Shown: in pieces, positions 8,901-19,283 of the stretch | How the letters are laid out: every line of letters begins with the position of its first letter | Position numbering within the stretch: position 1 is the stretch's first letter | Position numbers and translations under genes: made by a program | The notes under the pieces: generated by a model | What the model was told of the DNA's origin: nothing | Database searches by the model: none | Seen by the model: the letters and a program-made list of their open reading frames with translations, nothing else | DNA from: Isoetes engelmannii | Taxonomy: Eukaryota; Streptophyta; Lycopodiopsida; Isoetales; Isoetaceae | Length of the DNA: 23,685 nucleotides | Assembly: GCA_011763485.2 (NCBI GenBank) | Contig: JAANSK020246609.1 | Span: 1 to 23,685 of the forward strand | Direction of reading: 5' to 3'

Positions 8901-9139
8901 TCCAACTGTGAAATGATAAGGGTGCTTTCCCATGGGACGGAAACCTGAAGGTTTTCTTTGAGGTCAGATGCAAAGCTCCGGCGTTCCCATCAGCACCTTA
9001 CCTTGCTCAGATTGAGGTTTAGGACCTGGTCCCAAATATTCTCAACGGAATTATGAGCCTCAGGTTTTTTACCTTGGTACGGTTTTCTCAGGTTTGCAAT
9101 TTCATGGGAAACCACCCCAAGGCTCTAGGACCTCGTGAA
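8899..9139 (-). pseudogene. Damaged extra copy of the nitroreductase last exon
   Basis: Two pieces of exon 3 of the neighbouring gene recur here in the same order and strand. 9139-9125 repeats the exon start (ttcacgaggtcctag, compare 9594-9580). 8920-8899 repeats the part encoding YHFTVG (compare 9552-9531). In the real exon these pieces are about 30 bp apart; here about 200 bp of extra sequence separates them. The splice acceptor is lost (at|ttc in place of ag|ttc), stop codons follow, and the C-terminal part is absent beyond 8899. It looks like a local duplication that was later broken. Use as an alternative terminal exon is unlikely. Confidence 0.65.
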
Positions 9140-9368
9140 TTATAAAAGGCTTTTGAATGCGGAAATGCTAACATTATAAGTCTTTAGCAATTTAACGTGT
9201 CCAAAGGGAAGAAAACAATACAGGTTTTTTTACCTTCCCTGTAAAAATTGTTTTGGGCCACTTCAATCTCATGGACGTTAATTCTTCTTCTTCTTCAGAA
9301 ATTGCACCCTGAAGTTAAACCCATGAATTTGGTGGAGAAAGGAAAATTTTTGGATAGTACAAATAATA

Positions 9369-9374
9369 TTTATT
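9369..9374 (-). terminator. Polyadenylation signal of the nitroreductase gene
   Basis: AATAAA on the minus strand, 93 bases after the stop codon, which is a usual distance for a plant near-upstream element. Cleavage would fall about 10-30 bases further on. Confidence 0.5.
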
Positions 9375-9466
9375 GCACGCTCATTCAAGAATGCTGACAT
9401 GAGAGATTAAGCATCAAAATTAACACATATATACTCAAACAAGAAGCCTGCAACATCTTGAATAAA

Positions 9467-12400
9467 TTAAGCATCAGCCTTTGGACCTGGATATGCTGGC
9501 AAATTCATGATCCGCTTATCCTCAATAGGTATTCCAACTGTGAAGTGATAAAGACTTTGGAACTTTTTACTTTTTAAACCTAGGACTTCGTGAACTGCAA
9601 AACATATGCAGAAATAAGATTCGAGAAGAACATACAGAAAGCATATAAAGGAGAAGCATTGAATATAATTACCATGTTTAATTAATTTCTAAACAGACTA
9701 CAATCCTATTTGTATCATGGCCATTGAAGGAGCTTCTAACAACCTAAAAGCTTTTATTCCGAGTTCCACCAATGATCAGATCAATCTAGATGCTTTTATT
9801 CCGAATTCCAATAATGATTAGATCAATCTAAATTTGAGTCTAGATTAATAGTTAATATCCTCGTTTACTCATATTTGCACTACTTGGCTAAGAAATGAAA
9901 AGGAAAGGTACCTGCGTCATCAAAATAGCAACCAATCCCAGTTGCAGAAAAACCTATAGCATGTGCTTCAAGATAAAGGACCTGTCCCAACATTCCTGCC
10001 TCCCAGAACAGTCGAGGATACATCCAGGAACCTCTCTTTAATGAATCTTCGAAATGAGAAATCATCCCCAAAGAAAAGCATCCCTCGCTTGCTATTTCCT
10101 GTGGCAACTCAATTAAATATATCTCTAAGCCAGAGAATAACAGAAAACCTTGAATAAAAGCAGTAATTCGAAGAGTTAAAATTTCTATCACTGCTTCAAA
10201 ATACTGTTTTACGTGACAAATACAAGTATCTTCTGGGTTTTCAACGCTTTGGTTTCCAATTTATGCTCAAGAGATAATCAGATGCAAGAGCTTGCGGAAT
10301 AGCAACTGGGACTAAAGAAATAAGCGTCTGTTCAACAACAACGGAAATTAAATTTCTGGCACATAAGCAAAAGAAAACATAAAATCAGCATGGCAATGAC
10401 AACTCTCTCTCTCTCTCAAATAAAGTTTAATCTACAACACTGATAATGGTCAAGTGTGGCAATCAGAGAGCATAAAGCACAGGAAAAGTTGATGATGTCA
10501 TTTACATCGCAAAATAATTTACTGTCTATATGTCAGTTGACAAAGAGTATTTTATGGAAGTAAGAGATATCGAATTAAAAAGAATCCTTACGCCATATGA
10601 ATAAGACGGTCTGCTTGCACTGTGGATAAGAGTTGCATAAACATTGTCATTCGCCATTTGTAATGACAATCAAGTCTCTAATAGGCATCCAGTCCAACTA
10701 AAGGCTATGCATATAGAAAACAGATGAAATACTATGGTTAATACACCTCAGTTACATTCAATTCTGCTGAATTATACTGGACTTGAGTAGGGCACAAAGT
10801 GAGATCCTTCCTGCCAATATATGCAGGTCCGCCTCACGTATAAAGAGGAACTGATCATTTTGGATCTTCAGTGTTGCTCAACTGATAAACAATTGGCGCA
10901 AGCCGTTTGCAGGGATAAAATTTAAGGAAATGAAGAGGTTCTGCTAATGAAGCTGAACGGGACACAAGGAATAGCTTCAGTAGTTGTTGATTAGTAGTGA
11001 GAGTTCAACTTTAGGACTGCTAGAATGTATAGATGAACCATAGACGATTAGCTATAATTATATTATGTTGTCATTCTCATTAAAGAGATGCCATGTGCAG
11101 TAGGATTTTTTAAGATATTGAGCAAGTGCAGACAAATTTCTTGTGTTTTCTTCATTGCCTGCGAGAGACCATCTTATTCTTGTGCACTTTACTAATAGTA
11201 AACAAGGAACCTTAAATGTGCAATGAAGCTAAACTAAAAGGGAAATGAAGGAGGATGGTCTTAGATGAAAACACACGTCTAAGCCAAAATACCTACTAAA
11301 CTAACCAACCTGGTGGCAAGAAAGTCTTTCTGCCAGAAGTTGACAATCTGCAGTTACCAGCCTATAAAGGGGAAGAATGTCAGGACAGCCTGCTGGTTTT
11401 TCCCATTCAAATGGTCGCATTGCCTCCCGAAGTGCTGTTTCATGTGCTGGATTCCGAATACAGAAGTAAATGCCTTGTGCCAAACCAACAACCCTGTGCA
11501 CGAAAATAGCCATGTGTAATTCTGGTTCCCAAGGAAGCGTTGTGAATGGTAGCTGTCCTTGCAGGCCTACAGAAGATTCAATGGAATTAAGTGTTTTCAA
11601 AAGAATTTGATAAAAGGCTGCCTGCTCCATGCTGTGCTTTCCATCCATGCTAACAGCACTTCTTCTCATGCGGATGACTTGGCGAGCTTTTAATGGCCTG
11701 TAAACAGATACATTATATGTAGATGCAGGAATAGGAACTTTCACTAGATTTTGATCCGAAATTGGAGGTGTTTGTGGTTTTTTTGAAGCTTCTGAAGCTT
11801 TATATATGACTCCCCAAAGGACATGTTCTCTGCTAAGAATGTTTGCCTGACCATCCCATGTCAATTGTGAAAGGCCAGAAACTGCGCTTGCAGATGGAAG
11901 GTAATTAAATAACTGGCTCTTGAGATAATGACGTTCTCGTGGAATAATAGCTATTACACAATCTCCATGCTCCTGTTCAAGTTGAGGAAAGCGCCCATGG
12001 GCAACTTCAATATCTGACGCCACTGGAATTTTTGCTGTAAGACCTAATAAGCATTCAACATCATGAGAAGACAATCGATCTAGAAGCACAGACTCCCAAC
12101 CTAAAACTCCTGCCGCTATTGAAATTGCCCCAATAGCATGCCCCACATCATGGTTACAATATCTGAAGGCTCTCTCACCATATTTCCAAGACTCACGCCA
12201 AAAAATGGATGACAGTCCAATAAGAAAAGAACCACGGGGTAACCCATCCATCAACTTAGACCATAGCTCACTGTCAATGGTTGTTCGAATCTCAAGTGCA
12301 TGCTCTTTGGGAGCATAGTGAGCAACAAACGGAGTTTCGCATATCCCTTCCACTGGACCACATATTACATAGCCCTCGGTTGGGTGCAAATTGCCACTAC

Positions 12401-12857
12401 TAGGGTTTACTCGAAGGGACCATGTAGAAACCCCTGTTGATTTCCATGCAGACAATGCCAATGAATCATACAACAATTGAGATAGGGTTTCTTTTGCCAA
12501 TTCCTTGGGAACAATAGCTCCATCTATCCATAAATCGGCGTAGAGCGGATCTGTTTCCAAAAACTTGGCTATATGTTGAAGAGGCACTGTCCGTGCTCCT
12601 GCATAGCGCCGGAAGGGATTGGGTTGATTTCGCCAGTCTAATCCATAGGGCCCTTTCGCATATTTACGAAATGAATGCTTCGTCTGTTCATGATAGTTAA
12701 CTAACACATCCATGGACAATGCTTCAGAATTGGAGGCAGATGCCACTTCCGATGCTACACACCTGTTCCCATTGCTACGAATTGATGGCGTTAAATAGCG
12801 TCGTCCTGCTGCCACTCTCGATGCTCCTGGCAAACACGTACAGTAGCTTCTCAACAT
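9467..12857 (-). CDS. Double-domain SagB/ThcOx-type nitroreductase, 620 aa
   Basis: The exons are 12857-11310, 10098-9912 and 9594-9467, with GT-AG borders (cag|gttggt, cacag|gaa, gcag|gtacc, gcag|ttc). They total 1,863 bases and join in frame to 620 residues plus TAA. The start is the first ATG after an in-frame stop. Members of this superfamily are FMN-dependent oxidoreductases; bacterial SagB and ThcOx oxidise azolines in peptides. Domain 1 (about 80-300) carries RVNPSSGNLHPTEGY (149-163), a flavin-site motif, and YCNHDVGHAIGAISIAAG (233-250). Domain 2 (about 395-613) begins IRMRRSA and carries CPDILPLYRL, LSCHQEIASEG spanning the first junction, FSLGMISHFE, FWEAGMLGQVLYLEAHAIGF and TGIGCYFDDAVHEVLGL spanning the second, and ends YHFTVGIPIEDKR. 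The first 40 residues are Arg, Ser and Ala rich with few acids, suggesting import into plastid or mitochondrion. No azoline-peptide genes are nearby, so the substrate is unknown. The gene appears intact. Confidence 0.9.
9595..9911 (-). other. Intron 2 of the nitroreductase gene, 317 bp
   Basis: The donor GT is at 9911-9910 and the acceptor AG at 9596-9595. Phase 1: the G ending exon 2 and TT starting exon 3 together form the Val codon within DDAVHEVLGL. It contains the 42-bp tandem duplication at 9750-9833. Confidence 0.85.
9750..9833. repeat. Tandem 42-bp duplication in intron 2
   Basis: Units at 9750-9791 and 9792-9833 share gcttttattccga.ttcca and gatcaatcta. They differ at several positions, so the duplication is not very recent. 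Confidence 0.8.
10099..11309 (-). other. Intron 1 of the nitroreductase gene, 1,211 bp
   Basis: The donor is cag|gttggt (GT at 11309-11308) and the acceptor is ccacag|gaa (AG at 10100-10099). It is phase 0 and splices LSCHQ to EIASEGCFSL, matching the SagB-family motif. The intron is AT-rich and holds a CT microsatellite. I see no coding insert or recognisable transposon. Confidence 0.85.
10403..10417. repeat. CT dinucleotide microsatellite
   Basis: Seven and a half CT units (GA on the gene strand) inside intron 1. Confidence 0.9.
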
Positions 12858-12880
12858 TGCTCAAATTCACAAAGCGCCAT
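12851..12880 (-). promoter_or_regulatory. Upstream ORF overlapping the nitroreductase start
   Basis: An ATG at 12880-12878 opens nine codons (MALCEFEQC). The uORF ends in TGA at 12853-12851, inside the main start: the sequence atgttga contains the main ATG and the uORF stop. Such an overlap can reduce or couple translation by reinitiation. Its presence in the mRNA depends on the unknown transcription start. Confidence 0.4.
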
Positions 12881-13097
12881 CTTCGCACATTTCTTCCAGA
12901 AGTTTTGCATGGTTACCCATTCAATATAGTAATTGGGTCGTTTTTATGGTCCACGGAGGACAATTGACCTATACAAAGAGAAACATCAAGCGCATTACGG
13001 CCCGGGTGGCCTTGGTAAAAAAACCTCTGCCCTGAGGGTCCAGGGGAAAAATCGTGGCAGCAATGAGCTAGCTGGTATACCGGACACGGGGATGCCA
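12881..13097. promoter_or_regulatory. Probable promoter region of the nitroreductase gene
   Basis: This 217-bp interval separates the gene from a LINE-like fragment. On the gene strand it contains CCAAT near 12930 and a weak TATA-like cataaaaa near 12945. No strong element is present, so the assignment rests on position. Confidence 0.3.
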
Positions 13098-13430
13098 TCA
13101 CAAGCCAGAAGGACAAAGTCGATATCTTTCGGCCTTGACCTCTTGAAGATACGACCCAAGAGTTTCTACGACATCGGTGCTCAGCAAGAGTTGCAGTGGC
13201 TGGTTCGGTATCATTAATTGCGGGTCACGTGCCCTAATCTGTTCATAGGAGGGGCATGCTTGGAGAGCATGGTGCTCGTCTTCAATGACCCCTTGACAGC
13301 AGCACTGACAAGTCATGTCCTCACGTGCTTCCTTTGCCCATCGTCTTGTTTCAATATGAGGGCAAACCTTTACTTGATGTGCCATTTAGACGATTGAGAT
13401 TGAAAAGTGGAGCCGCGTTAGTCAGTGTGA
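13098..13430 (-). pseudogene. LINE-type reverse transcriptase zinc-binding fragment
   Basis: The minus-strand frame 13385-13098 encodes 95 residues, with ETRRWAKEAREDMTCQCCC followed by VIEDEHHALQACPSYEQIR. This Cys-x2-Cys...Glu-Asp-Glu-x-His-x4-Cys-Pro-x-Tyr pattern is typical of the region after the reverse transcriptase in plant LINE-like elements, where it is thought to contact nucleic acid. A related upstream piece (LTRLHFS-like) is separated by a stop near 13388. The reverse transcriptase and endonuclease domains are absent, so this is a 3' remnant. Confidence 0.55.
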
Positions 13431-14912
13431 GCAAGTGGCCCTATTGCTCTCGATTTGCGTGGGGCATATTCGGGAGCCAACTGACCATCAAAATTAGGGG
13501 TAGTTATAGCCGTTTCTTACTGCTCGATAGTCAAGGCTTTGGCCAACATTACTGTAAGCCATGCATCGGTTCCCCACTCTGCTTCTGAGTCAAGACCTCT
13601 AGCATTCATGTATCTAATTGCTTGGCTTGAGACTTAGTTTGCCGCAGTGCTATCATCAATCCATTTTCTACATAAGCTGGACTAAGAATGCCGAAATTAA
13701 CATGTGGTTGCATTTGCCCGAGAATGCTTGTATGAAAACTCTGTTAAAAGTATGCATTGGTTTTTTGTAGAGTTTTGAACTAAGAGATAATAATCTGCAC
13801 TATTGATTTCAGAATGATAATCTTTGCTTATAGATCCACGAATACATACATTTTATGGCAGATGTTAAGGATCTTTATCAAAAACATTCATGTGTACTGA
13901 CTATTAAGTGTTAATAGGTGTCGACAATAAGATAGGATGCATGCTTTGCATATGAACAGTTGTAATTGTATAAGTTGGTTATTCAAAGTACTGGTGGTTG
14001 GATCACAAAAACATATGAATAATTAGGAGTATTTCTTCGAAGTCTCTTGAAAGTCTATGCAGAGTCGAGTCCATTCAACCTCTTAATTGAAATACCAAGG
14101 ATAGAGGAAAGTCCTTGTATGGTCTTGGACATCAGATGCTTGTGCATTTAGGATGGCCTCTTGTTTGTTGAAATTAGCTTCCAATCTTGTACCTTGTATT
14201 CTGCAACCTTTCTATTGTAGCAGGGTTCGACCTTAAGCATCTTTGTCAACTTTTGTTCACATATCATTAGTTTGGCATCTAGACACCATCTACAAAATAA
14301 ATGTAAGGGCAACCCCTATTTTCGCAAGAACATTATGTTTTGGGTGTAATTCTACCATGTTCCAATGGCAGTTGCTTGCGTGTAAGAGCTCGGACGTGTT
14401 TTAGTCTTGCAGCTCGTAATGTTAGTCCACATGTTGGTGTTGTGAGTGCACCTCTTAGAGTAATTGGTATCCAATAGATATATAAAATGCTCTATTCCTT
14501 ATCCTCTTGATCTATCTGGACCATTGATTTTGCCCTTGGCAGTGCCTCTCATAGATCGACAATCTTCTGTGTGCGCTTTTATTGCATGGGCATGGTGCAC
14601 TATAGGCATGTTGCTATTAGATGAATATCTGATGTCCTTCAAGCATGTCCTTCCATATCTATTTACCAATGCCATGTTATGCACTTACACTCAATTGTGT
14701 TAGATTGAAGCCAGTTGATTGTTGAAATTAACACCAAGTTGACAAGTCTCCTGTTGAAATAGTGGTGGAACAATATAAAACTCCAACATTGGTACCAAGT
14801 GGTGATGGTTGATGTGTTACGATTTTATGGCAGCTCAGGGGAGCTCTTCAAGTTCCCTTCACTAAAGTCACCTTAACCTTCAACATAAATAAATCACTAA
14901 AGTCACCTTAAC
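13431..14912. other. Interval without a supported gene
   Basis: AT-rich sequence with only short open frames (for example 14464-14703 plus, 79 codons, mildly hydrophobic and motif-free). The stretch near 14750-14810 has ccaaca ttggtaccaag, which weakly resembles an LTR end and primer site, but no pol domains could be read. An 18-bp direct repeat lies at its right edge. Confidence 0.4.
14860..14912. repeat. Exact 18-bp direct repeat abutting the solo LTR
   Basis: cactaaagtcaccttaac occurs at 14860-14877 and 14895-14912. The second copy touches the TG terminus of the LTR-like block at 14913. Confidence 0.85.
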
Positions 14913-16104
14913 TGTGACGCTCCCTGCTCCATACGATACCCCATAGTATACGTTGCCGAGAATCCCCCATCGGATGGCCTGACCATCGAATGGGTCCTTC
15001 GTCAAACTCAAGCCTGGAACGGACATGACTGTGAGCCGAGAAACGAAGGTGTCATTTGCCCCTCCTCAACGGGCTCCTATACATCGGAAGCATAAGCAAA
15101 CGTAAGCACATACGTATAAGACTACCTCGAAGGGTAGCATCATCCATCCATCAACATATACAACATAACATACATCTATCTAATACTACACATAGGGAGA
15201 TCCTACCCAGGCTCCGACTCATAGGAAGGTGACTGACGGTAAGGCTCCAAGATAGATCAGACCGAGTTATGGCAATGACTTGGGCTAGCATAGAGACAAT
15301 CATTATGGCAAAGGGTTGACCACTCCATCTGCCTCTACTGTGCACACTATGCAGACAGGCTGGATCGAACTCTGAGGCGACTGTAGCCTGCCACGTAATC
15401 TCCCGGAATAATCCCAGATGACTAGAGGGTCGTGACGGCACACGCCCGTACTCGACTTAATCCCCTTATGCCTACCAGGACGACACCTACATAGGTGAAT
15501 CAAGGCGGCACCTGACCCGGAGAGTGTCGAACCCATACTCGGCCCCCACGAAGTGACGAAGTACAAGCCTAATGCGCAAAGAGGACCCTGCGTAGCCGCG
15601 CTCAGGCGGGGTCCCACCCCTCCATTCATCATCTTACCATGTTAGTTCGATAGTCCCCCAGCCAGGTGGGCTCTATGCACAGGCCGAAATATAATGGGAA
15701 ATATATGAGCTAAACTAGAAGCATACTACAATAGGCTTCTAAGTCTCTACCCCCCTTCCCAATACACAAGAGGTTCAAACAATAGATCAACCAACATCCA
15801 TCCATAACTTGATAACAAAATAAGATAATCATCTAATCCTAATAAAACAATCTAACTAGAAGTTAGGGTTCATTGATTAGGGTTTGAAATCGTAACTAGG
15901 ATCTAGGAAAGATCTACGGACAATACAACATGCTAACTCAGCTGGAATGCTAGATTCTAGATGAGTTAGCTAACTATCTACTTGAAATACCTGGTCCCCA
16001 AGAACTGCTTCCTGCCCCTGGCATCTCCATACTTCACGGATTCTTGAAGCAGGCGCTCCCCACGCTACAGCTATCTCCCTTGCCTCCGCTCTCGAACAAT
16101 TCTT

Positions 16105-16139
16105 GTCGCAAACGATTCCTGAATCGGAGCTCTTGCGAC
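16105..16139. repeat. Nested dyad downstream of the LTR TATA box
   Basis: gtcgcaa (16105-16111) pairs with ttgcgac (16133-16139). Inside it, cgattc (16113-16118) pairs with gaatcg (16121-16126). It is the fourth dyad of the solo-LTR chain in LTR order. Confidence 0.75.
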
Positions 16140-16177
16140 GATTCGGAATTCCGGCAGAATGGTGAGCAAAAAGTGTG

Positions 16178-16204
16178 TTTAGGGTTAGGGTTGGCTATAA
16201 ATAG
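16178..16204 (-). promoter_or_regulatory. Candidate LTR promoter with telobox-like repeat
   Basis: A near-symmetric ctatttatag (TATA-like on both strands) at 16204-16195 is followed on the minus strand by two telomere-type repeats (aaccctaaccctaaa, 16192-16178). In plants AAACCCTAA teloboxes are known promoter elements. Use here is inferred. Confidence 0.4.
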
Positions 16205-16299
16205 TTAGTTCATGGCCCACACACTTCTGCTCCAATAGGGCGTTGCCACGTGGCCATGCACCTTCATGAGATGGACGCCCATGTGGAACACCTTAGGTT

Positions 16300-16426
16300 G
16301 CACAAGTTATGTAAATAACTTGTGCGCGCTCCATGTGGGTATGGCCCGATGCCTAATATACAAGTCATCTATGACGACTTGTATAGTGACGTGGCCGTAG
16401 AATATACGCAATTATGGCGTATATTC
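16300..16426. repeat. Three consecutive perfect hairpins in the solo LTR
   Basis: gcacaagttat pairs with ataacttgtgc (16300-16325, loop 4). tatacaagtc pairs with gacttgtata (16357-16385, loop 9). gaatatacgc pairs with gcgtatattc (16400-16426, loop 7). All stems are perfect and lie within 127 bp, on the upstream side of the LTR TATA box. Confidence 0.85.
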
Positions 16427-16503
16427 ACGGGGAATGTCCCATTAACCTTCAAAAAGGTATTTATTAAAATCTTGAGGCTAATAATGGGGTCACACCTGTT
16501 ACA

Positions 16504-17795
16504 GCGGATTGAGACTAGAGTCCAAAATGGACCTTCTAGACATGATCCCGAAATTGATTCGGATAATCCAACCTAACTGCAAAAGGGCCGAAATCACTCT
16601 TTCCAGCCTTTTTCTATCTTTAACTCCTGATTACCCTCCTAACAATATTCCTGAATTGCCAAAAGATCTCCCTAGAAAAGGCCTTTAATCCGTATAGATA
16701 GATCTGTGTAAGGCAAGAAATGACAGTTTCTTGACGCTCTGCCTGCGACTGGGGGGCCAACAGAAAGAGGAGACCGCCCTCCTCTGTCTCTTTGCCCGGC
16801 ACTGCTACAGCCTCTCTAGCAATTTCGAAATCATGATTGGATGCTAGTGGGATTTGCTGGTGATCTGGAAGGATCTTTTCTTCAAGGACTTTTACATAAT
16901 TTGATTCTCAAACAACTTCAAGACGGTCTTTTTTATTCAGGCTGGTAAGCCACTAATGTGGCCTTTTGCTCTCATCCTTTCAACAAGAATGATGACTTCG
17001 CTACAAAAAATCACACCAAAAGACCAAAAGGGCACAGAGCCTATAAGGTGGAGCAAAAGTGAAGCAAAAATTAGAAAGAAAAGCAGTTTTGAGTCTTTGT
17101 TTTTCGGCACTTTCTAGTTGGGTCTTCTAATTAGATGGTTTTTTCCCCTCCTCTTGCTTTTTCTTGCTAGCGGAAAGATTTAGGGATATTTTCTTGGAAG
17201 GAGCTAGAGCAAGTTCTTAATCACAATTCTACACTTTTAAAACAGGATGTGAGATTATTTGAGATCGTCGAGCTAGGGATGCAGAAGATGCTTCCATATC
17301 AAGATCAGATATCATGAACCAAACTTTAGAGGGGAGTTTTGGTGGCTGGGTTATGTGTCTAGCTTATTGTAGGTTGGCTGACTGGAGCACCCCAAATATG
17401 CAGCATCTCCTTTTAATCGCATATTCAGTAGTAATGTTGCAGATTTTGATCATAGTTTGAAGCATATTGGCTTCTCTGAGCTGTGCAAGAGATTGTTCAA
17501 GTTACTCTTCATCTCTTTTCTCTTTATTTCTAATTTTGCAAGAGGTTTTTTGGAGCACTCAAATTGTCTATTGTTTGCGAAAAATGGGAATTTGACTCAC
17601 GTAGTATTCTATTTATGACATTGTAGCATTAGTTAGATAGAAGAAGAAGTTGAGAAAGAGTTATGAGTACTATACTGCAGATATAACTCAGGTCCATGAG
17701 GGATCCTCTGTACTTAAATTATATCTGATCCATGAGCAATCCTTGTATTGTAATTCTTCCAATCTGATCAACACAAAAAGTTCTTAGCTTCAACC
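16504..17795. other. Interval without a supported gene
   Basis: A 60-codon minus-strand open frame (16620-16802) has no motif. Near 17690-17765 a segment with ccatgag..atcct occurs twice in diverged form. The right part, ending at the poly-A run, resembles a transcript 3' end. Confidence 0.4.
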
Positions 17796-17822
17796 AAAAA
17801 AAAAAAAAAAAAAAAAAAAAAA
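17796..17822 (+). repeat. Run of 27 A
   Basis: A pure A run that could be the tail of a retroposed transcript, LINE or SINE. No AATAAA and no flanking target duplication were found, so a simple homopolymer remains possible. Confidence 0.8.
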
Positions 17823-18059
17823 CGTATAAATATGTGACAAAGCCTTCTGACTTGGATCATTTTAGTCTTTCTGCCTTCAACAATCCTTCTTACTACCTAT
17901 GATGTTTAGTCTGGCTTAATTTCCATATTTGTGACTTGTGATCCTTGTTGAGAGTAAGATAAAGTTTGAGCTTGAGCCTCCATAAGATTGGAGAATAGTC
18001 TGTTTTTCTATTGTTTCTACTGATTACTAGTGTTAAGTTACTTGTGAATTGTATCAGTT

Positions 18060-18071
18060 TGGTATCAAAGC
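18060..18071 (+). other. Primer-binding site of a Ty3/gypsy element
   Basis: tggtatcaaagc matches the plant initiator tRNA-Met primer site TGGTATCAGAGC at 11 of 12 positions. It follows a possible LTR end (tgtatca) three bases upstream and lies on the coding strand of the remnant below. The 5' LTR should therefore end near 18056, but I could not delimit its start. Confidence 0.65.
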
Positions 18072-18230
18072 ACAGTTACGGTCTCTGCTAGTGACTAATT
18101 CCTCAATATTTTTTATAGCCACTATCAGCAGGTCTTATGAACCGATGCGGAAAGAAGTCGCTAGCCAGATAGCTTAAATGATCCCTTTAAGGATCAGGAA
18201 ACTCTAGACCTTCCTTCCCATCATCCAGAA

Positions 18231-18850
18231 GATCATGCAGTACATTTGCAAGGTAAAGTAAAACCTCCAAATAGGGGACCTTACAGAGTCAACCACTTTG
18301 AGAAGTTGGAGTTTGAAAAGCAAATAACTGAGATGTTGGATCGTCAGTTGATACGTCCTTGTTGTTCGCCTTTTGGTGCACTAGTTATCCTGATTAAAGA
18401 AGGACAAAGGATATCGAATGTGTGTGGACTACCTAGCACTCAATAAATTGACTGTAAGGTTGAATTTTTAAAAGAGTATGACTCCCAAGTTGTTTATAAG
18501 CCTGGCAAACATAATGTTGTTGCCGATGCCCTCTCATGGCATCTTCTGATTACCAGGACACACTGTAACGCCATCTCAACACTCACCAGTGAGTTTGGTA
18601 AGTCTATTGAAGACACCACCCCAACAGATCCAGAATTTAAGGAAGTATGGCACATTTTATCTCAGCAGGCCAGAACGAGAAATCTATAAGCATTACAAGA
18701 AGGAAGGTGCACTGTTATACCACAAAAATAAGTTGTGTGTATCAGAGTCTTCGGGGGGTAGGAAACTTATCCTCCATATACACATAATAGCCCTATTGCC
18801 GCCCATTCGGGTTTCATGAAAACGATTTCAAAATTCGGGTTTCTCCACCT
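18231..18850 (+). pseudogene. Internally deleted Ty3/gypsy pol remnant
   Basis: Three pol fragments lie in the normal order. The start of reverse transcriptase is at 18231-18455 (RGPYRVNHFEKLEFEKQI, IRPCCSPFGALV). A frameshift lies near 18400, after which GYRMCVDY is readable in the next frame. From about 18462 the end of RNase H follows directly (FLKEYDSQVVYKPGKHN, VVADALSWH), so the catalytic reverse transcriptase core and most of RNase H are deleted. The zinc-binding start of integrase is at about 18690-18830 (EGALLYHKNKLCVSE, then HSGFMKTI in another frame). The gag and protease genes are absent between the primer site and 18231, and the integrase core is also missing. The element is dead and could move only with outside enzymes, if at all. 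Confidence 0.85.
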
Positions 18851-19283
18851 CCGAAGGTACTCATGAGTTTTGGAGTGTTGACCCAACCAGAATCATGCAG
18901 ATGGGGTTGGGAATAATTGTGTCATAGAAAAAGGGGAGCATATCGGCATGATAGGATTTCCCTTTTTTACGTATGTTATTATACGGGGGTGGTCTTTTCA
19001 ACCACAACTTTTCAATACTAATGTTAATATGATTTGCAGGAGGTCAGCAATAGGGTGTTTCCTGCAGGTTTCACTAGGGGCTTCTGAGGGCATGTTCGTG
19101 TTTTTACATTATGTGGATTCGTATGTGTTTACTTATTTTTGAAAATGGCTTCGGCCAAGAACTTTGATCACTTGTGATCTTGCTATTTCCTGTATTACTT
19201 TTTTTAATATCCTTGTACACTTGAGTTCAATTTCAATACAAGTTTTCATTTCCTTTCTAATGCTGAGGACATCATTATTATTT
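18851..19283. other. Degraded 3' internal part of the gypsy element
   Basis: No domain can be read between the integrase zinc-binding remnant and the polypurine tract. Short open frames on both strands (18948-19142, 19133-19363) have no motif. Confidence 0.4.

Larger units (their letters stand above)
14913..16503 (-). mobile_element. Solo LTR-like block related to the LTRs at 19297 and 22340
   Basis: Read on the minus strand it starts tgtaaca at 16503 (tgtgacc at 16495 is an alternative) and ends gcgtcaca at 14913, giving TG...CA termini. Shared landmarks in the same order as the other two LTRs are a dyad chain, gtagagac..., cggcctgtgcatagagccca (about 15690-15670), gagtacgggcgtg (about 15455), caggctaca...gatccagcctgtctgc (about 15390-15350) and accgtcagtc. 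A TATA-like box lies at 16204-16195. No internal domain adjoins either end, so it appears to be a solo LTR. Five-base target duplications were not seen at either candidate border, so the ends are approximate. Confidence 0.6.

Noticed and set aside
8129-8911. Plus-strand open frame of 260 codons as a gene
   Set aside because: It lies in GC-rich tandem repeats, has long competing frames on the other strand, is low-complexity, and runs through the damaged exon copy. No domain was seen.
11313-11519. Plus-strand 68-codon open frame
   Set aside because: Antisense to exon 1 of the nitroreductase gene, with no motif of its own.
14720-14810. Ty1/copia LTR end and primer site
   Set aside because: The ccaaca ttggtacc arrangement is only a weak match and no copia pol motifs could be read on either side.
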